Shown here one piece after another: positions 61,220-64,000 of a stretch of 64,000 nucleotides of DNA. The stretch is from Lysinibacillus fusiformis. Lineage in GTDB: Bacteria; Bacillota; Bacilli; Bacillales_A; Planococcaceae. Each line of letters starts with the position of its first letter. Position 1 is the stretch's first letter. The DNA lies in contig NZ_PDFK01000003.1 of assembly GCF_002845985.1 (NCBI RefSeq), positions 744,001-808,000 on the forward strand, in the 5' to 3' direction. Both the position numbers and the translations under genes were made by a program. The notes beneath the pieces were generated by a model that had not been told where the DNA came from, ran no database searches, and worked only from the letters and a program-made list of their open reading frames with translations.

Positions 61220-62248
61220 TTATTTTGTTATTCCTTGTTCAAGCATTTGTCTAAACTCTTGTACTTGATCAGCCTTGATGGCTACTTGATTATAGCGCTT
61301 TTTTATTCCTAGCATAAATGTCACTTCTACAGGCTCTTTCATTTTCAAAATGAATTGTGGGTAGGCTTCAGCAAAATCACGGGCTATAAAATCAATCGTA
61401 TCTTTTGATAATTTTCCTTCTAGCTGCTCCTTATCTTCCACGATTGCTGCAATTTGAGCAAATGGAATGGCAGTTCGTTTCATTAGTCCAAGAGATAAAT
61501 ACAATGTATCATTTGTTACGTAAACAGGATTTAAACGAATGGCCTGCATATCTGCTAAAAAGAAAATCACTGAATACATATTAAAAAGGAGCAAAACAAT
61601 GGAAAGTACTATTGATTTTTCGTGTAGCCACCAGTGAATACCAATCGTTTCAATGGCAATGCCATGAATAATCATGAGCTGAAAAGCGATGTAGCTCGAA
61701 TTTTTATGTAAAGTTAAGCCCTGACGTTCTTGTCTTTTCCAACTTGCAAAACCATAATATAGCACTAGCATATCCGCACAAATCATCTGAATGATAGCAT
61801 GCTTGGGTACATGATTTTCTACAGCTTTTGAAAATGAAAAGAGATCTGGCAATGAACTCCTACGCACTTCCATCAGGATTTGGGGCAAATATCGCACGAG
61901 TGTTGCTAGTACGACAATTTCTAATAAAATAATAACTGATTCCATCACAAAACCTGCCCATGTCACAGCCACAAATGGCTGAAGATGCTCCATGGGAATC
62001 ATAAAGCGTGCGGCAATACAGCCTGATGCGGCTAATAAAATGGCGTGCTTGAACGAAAACCTTCCTTTATAAAGCATCCATAATACGGGCATCACCACAA
62101 TAAAGTCGATCAATGACCCCATGACAACCCCATTCGTTTCGATTGGTAAAATGGATACACCCAATCCAGTGTTATAGAGTGTATAATTGCTGGCTAACAC
62201 GATTAATAACAAGCCTAGCCATATATTTTGCTTACTTTTTAAAACCAT
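61220..62248 (-). CDS. Polytopic membrane protein of unknown function
   Basis: A 342-residue protein. The first ~240 residues contain about seven hydrophobic helices, beginning IWLGLLLIVLASNYTLY, and the last ~100 residues are a soluble domain (from about LNPVYVTNDTLYLSLGL) resembling a small PH/EbsA-like or DUF-type fold, with mixed charge. Similar Bacillus proteins are often mislabelled as beta-carotene monooxygenases; no such motif is seen. The ATG at 62246-62248 follows AGGGAAGG. It is 99 bp downstream of the AraC gene and has its own terminator. Confidence 0.72.
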   Translation of the reverse strand: MVLKSKQNIWLGLLLIVLASNYTLYNTGLGVSILPIETNGVVMGSLIDFIVVMPVLWMLYKGRFSFKHAILLAASGCIAARFMIPMEHLQPFVAVTWAGFVMESVIILLEIVVLATLVRYLPQILMEVRRSSLPDLFSFSKAVENHVPKHAIIQMICADMLVLYYGFASWKRQERQGLTLHKNSSYIAFQLMIIHGIAIETIGIHWWLHEKSIVLSIVLLLFNMYSVIFFLADMQAIRLNPVYVTNDTLYLSLGLMKRTAIPFAQIAAIVEDKEQLEGKLSKDTIDFIARDFAEAYPQFILKMKEPVEVTFMLGIKKRYNQVAIKADQVQEFRQMLEQGITK

Positions 62249-62347
62249 CCTTCCCTATCCCCCTCCTTATTGCTAATTTTACTTTATTTCAAATGGTTAA
62301 TTTTGTATATATTTTGAGTATAAAAGATGATCTTTTTCCAAACATGT

Positions 62348-63241
62348 TCAATTATTTTTCACACTTAGAAACTTTTTACGGTAAACATGTGGCGAGTAGC
62401 TAGTGTATTCTTTAAATTTTTCGATATAGTAACTGACCGTACTAAAGCCTGTATCACCAGCTATTTCGGTTATAGATAGCTCACCATTCCGCAATAATTC
62501 TATGCTTTTGCGCAGTCGGTATTGTAATAAATAGCTAAACGGCGTCATACCCACTATTTTCTTAAAAAAGCGACTGCATTCGGCGCGACTTATATAGACA
62601 TGACTTGCTAAATCTTCTAACGTTACTTTTTGTTGATAATGTGCATGTAAAAAATCCAACATTACTTTTGCTCGTTCATGCTGTACGATGGAGGATTGAT
62701 CCATCATTTCTTCTGTCAGCAAGGATTGAGTTAGCATCGATTCCCAAATGAATAGGAGCTCTCTCCAAAACTTTAATTCAAAAAATACGTCTTGTTCCCG
62801 CATCAATGCTGCAATCGATGCTATTTTCTGTGCTAACTCCCCCGTCAGCTTGACATAAGGCACTCGATTTTTTGTGATATAAGGCTCAACATATTTTGGG
62901 GCAAAGATACTGCCCTCATGACCAGCTATCAGCATTGGGTCCACATTGACACAATAAATCAAAGCTTGTTCAATTTCATAAGGCTTCGCTTCATGCAATA
63001 CCGAGGCATTGATAAAGAGCCCCTCCCCTTGTTCTAAAATAAATGCATCTCCCCCTACTCGATACTGAGCTCGTCCACTTTTTAAATAAACAAATTGAAT
63101 TTCCTTATGCCAATGGAGTGGTAGGAAATCCAACCTCTCTAATTGCATGACCGTTTCATACAAGGCAACGGGAAATTCTTTTGTCCCGTGCAGCGTTAAT
63201 TCTTGTAAATCCTTTGCTATTTTAATATGCGTCAACGGCAT
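62348..63241 (-). CDS. AraC family transcriptional regulator with cupin sensor domain
   Basis: A 297-residue regulator. The N-terminal cupin (about residues 30-110, LPLHWHKEIQFVYLKSG) would bind the inducer. The C-terminal double helix-turn-helix runs from VTLEDLASHVYISRAECSRFF to ELSITEIAGDTGFSTVSYYIEKFKEYTSYSPHVYRK, quoted in part as IAGDTGFSTVSYYIEKFK. I chose the ATG at 63239-63241 after GAGGTGTTAAGG over a GTG three codons upstream. It is divergent from an EamA transporter gene and probably controls it. The direct repeats TATATTGATA at 63256 and 63320 may be its sites. Ligand unknown. Confidence 0.9.
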   Translation of the reverse strand: MPLTHIKIAKDLQELTLHGTKEFPVALYETVMQLERLDFLPLHWHKEIQFVYLKSGRAQYRVGGDAFILEQGEGLFINASVLHEAKPYEIEQALIYCVNVDPMLIAGHEGSIFAPKYVEPYITKNRVPYVKLTGELAQKIASIAALMREQDVFFELKFWRELLFIWESMLTQSLLTEEMMDQSSIVQHERAKVMLDFLHAHYQQKVTLEDLASHVYISRAECSRFFKKIVGMTPFSYLLQYRLRKSIELLRNGELSITEIAGDTGFSTVSYYIEKFKEYTSYSPHVYRKKFLSVKNN

Positions 63242-63255
63242 CCTTAACACCTCAA

Positions 63256-63329
63256 TATATTGATATTTTTATACGATTAAATCGATATTTATTTGCAATT
63301 CTCTCCTTTATAATCACCTTATATTGATA
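63256..63329. promoter_or_regulatory. Pair of direct repeats in the AraC/EamA divergent promoter region
   Basis: TATATTGATA occurs identically at 63256-63265 and 63320-63329, 64 bp apart (about six helical turns). AraC-family regulators usually bind such direct repeats. A TATAAT at 63309-63314 may be the -10 box of the EamA gene; no good -35 is seen, which fits activator dependence. Confidence 0.5.
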
Positions 63330-63348
63330 GTTTAGGAGATGTGAACAA

Positions 63349-64000
63349 ATGAATCAAATCATCCAAAGAAATCGTACCATGGGCTTCCTACTTGTTATAT
63401 TAGGGGCAAGTTTTTGGGGAATAGGTGGGACCGTTGCCCAAAGGTTATTCCAACAAGACGATATAGAAGTGGGCTGGCTTGTATCTAGTCGGCTACTTTT
63501 GGCTGGCCTACTGCTACTAGCTATTTATAAAATAACCTACCGTCATGACTCAATTTTTGTCATATGGCGCACGAAACAGAATGCTTTTAAACAAATTTTA
63601 TTTAGTTTACTCGGCATGCTCGCTGTCCAATATACCTATATGATGTCTATCGCGATTGGTAATTCTGCAGTAGCCACCTTATTACAATATTTAGCACCGC
63701 TGTTTATCATGGCTTATTTTTTACTAACGAGGCAAAATCCATTGACAAAACAAGATGGGATTGCCGTCACACTTACACTTGTAGGAACATTTTTATTATT
63801 AACAAATGGCTCCGTTTCAACCTTATCAGTTCCTTTTATGGCTGTGCTGTGGGGCGTGTTATCAGGGCTTTCAGTTGCCTTTTATACTCTCTATGCGATT
63901 CCACTTTTGCAGCAATTTCATTCATTACTAGTTGTTGGCTGGTCAATGATTATCGGTGGGGCAGTAATGAGTATTTTCCATCCACCTTGGGCGATTGATG
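63349..64000 (+). CDS. EamA/DMT family transporter, cut by window edge
   Basis: Reading starts at ATG 63349 after TAGGAGATGTGAACAA and stays open to the window end, giving 217 codons. The product is polytopic: ILGASFWGIGGTVAQRLF is the classic first EamA helix, followed by VGWLVSSRLLLAGLLLL, SIAIGNSAVATLLQYLAPL and GVLSGLSVAFYTLYAI. Seven helices of the usual ten are present; the rest lies to the right. Such transporters export metabolites or amino acids. It is divergent from the AraC regulator, with 107 bp between starts. Confidence 0.92.
   Translation, partial: MNQIIQRNRTMGFLLVILGASFWGIGGTVAQRLFQQDDIEVGWLVSSRLLLAGLLLLAIYKITYRHDSIFVIWRTKQNAFKQILFSLLGMLAVQYTYMMSIAIGNSAVATLLQYLAPLFIMAYFLLTRQNPLTKQDGIAVTLTLVGTFLLLTNGSVSTLSVPFMAVLWGVLSGLSVAFYTLYAIPLLQQFHSLLVVGWSMIIGGAVMSIFHPPWAID

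Noticed and set aside
61220-62248. Beta-carotene 15,15'-monooxygenase
   Set aside because: Bacillus relatives sometimes carry this label, but no iron-ligand His pattern of that enzyme is present; it is an unassigned membrane protein.
1-64000. Prophage, insertion sequence, tRNA or rRNA genes
   Set aside because: No transposase, integrase or phage-like gene and no tRNA or rRNA pattern was seen; only the 150-bp MITE-like element suggests mobility.

Overview
The window is a low-GC Bacillota chromosome segment, most likely Lysinibacillus (Bacillales). This is an inference. It rests on sigma-A promoters and strong AGGAGG-type ribosome binding sites, frequent TTG/GTG starts, a T-box leader, a CdaS-type sporulation diadenylate cyclase, a Priestia (Bacillus) megaterium-style CbiH60/CbiW/CbiX corrin pathway, and a bioD-bioA-bioY-bioB gene order as described for Bacillus (now Lysinibacillus) sphaericus. 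No rRNA, tRNA, insertion sequence, prophage or CRISPR array was found.

Layout. 1-4530: 5' part of argG with a promoter flanked by two ARG-box-like sites, a MerR regulator with a CPBP membrane protease, and an SDR/metallo-hydrolase pair. 4612-9240: proC under a proline T-box, the ene-reductase namA, a DUF1450 protein, and a LysR regulator divergent from a frameshifted DUF2332 gene. 9301-15586: a MarR-controlled ring-cleavage/flavin operon with palindromic operators (one like the MhqR box), cdaS, an MFS exporter with its TetR regulator, and a small membrane protein. 15892-32868: RNase Z, then a ~16 kb leftward cobalamin operon (cbiW-cbiH60-cbiX-cbiJ-cbiC-cbiD-cbiET-cbiL-cbiF-cbiG-cbiA-sirC-cobA-nitroreductase-cobO-[42-bp repeat array]-cbiP-methyltransferase). 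It covers cobalt insertion and corrin-ring synthesis from uroporphyrinogen III to adenosylcobyric acid; late genes (cbiB, cobU, cobS, cobT) are absent from the window. 32900-36418: two back-to-back cobalamin riboswitches, one for the biosynthetic operon and one for the rightward cobalt importer cbiMNQO.

36791-44806: a very large secreted subtilisin, a GNAT acetyltransferase, and a sugar cluster (GT4, GT2, CapE-like dehydratase, RmlD-like reductase). 44862-49834: a hydrolase with DNA polymerase IV, a MocR regulator divergent from an aminotransferase with clear operator repeats, and a 40-codon conserved-looking small gene. 50072-53894: the biotin operon with a BirA-type operator and a second 21-bp-period repeat array. 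54110-60738: an unknown 155-aa protein, a 150-bp inverted-repeat element, an OmpR response regulator and, convergent to it, a 1711-aa hybrid sensor in which a degenerate protein-kinase domain is fused to an AAA ATPase, helical repeats, GAF and histidine kinase. 61220-64000: an unknown membrane protein, an AraC regulator and a truncated EamA transporter.

The most unusual items are the pseudokinase-histidine kinase hybrid, the two intergenic arrays with an exact 21-bp periodicity (two DNA turns), the frameshifted DUF2332 gene, and the uncharacterised methyltransferase translationally coupled to cobyric acid synthase.
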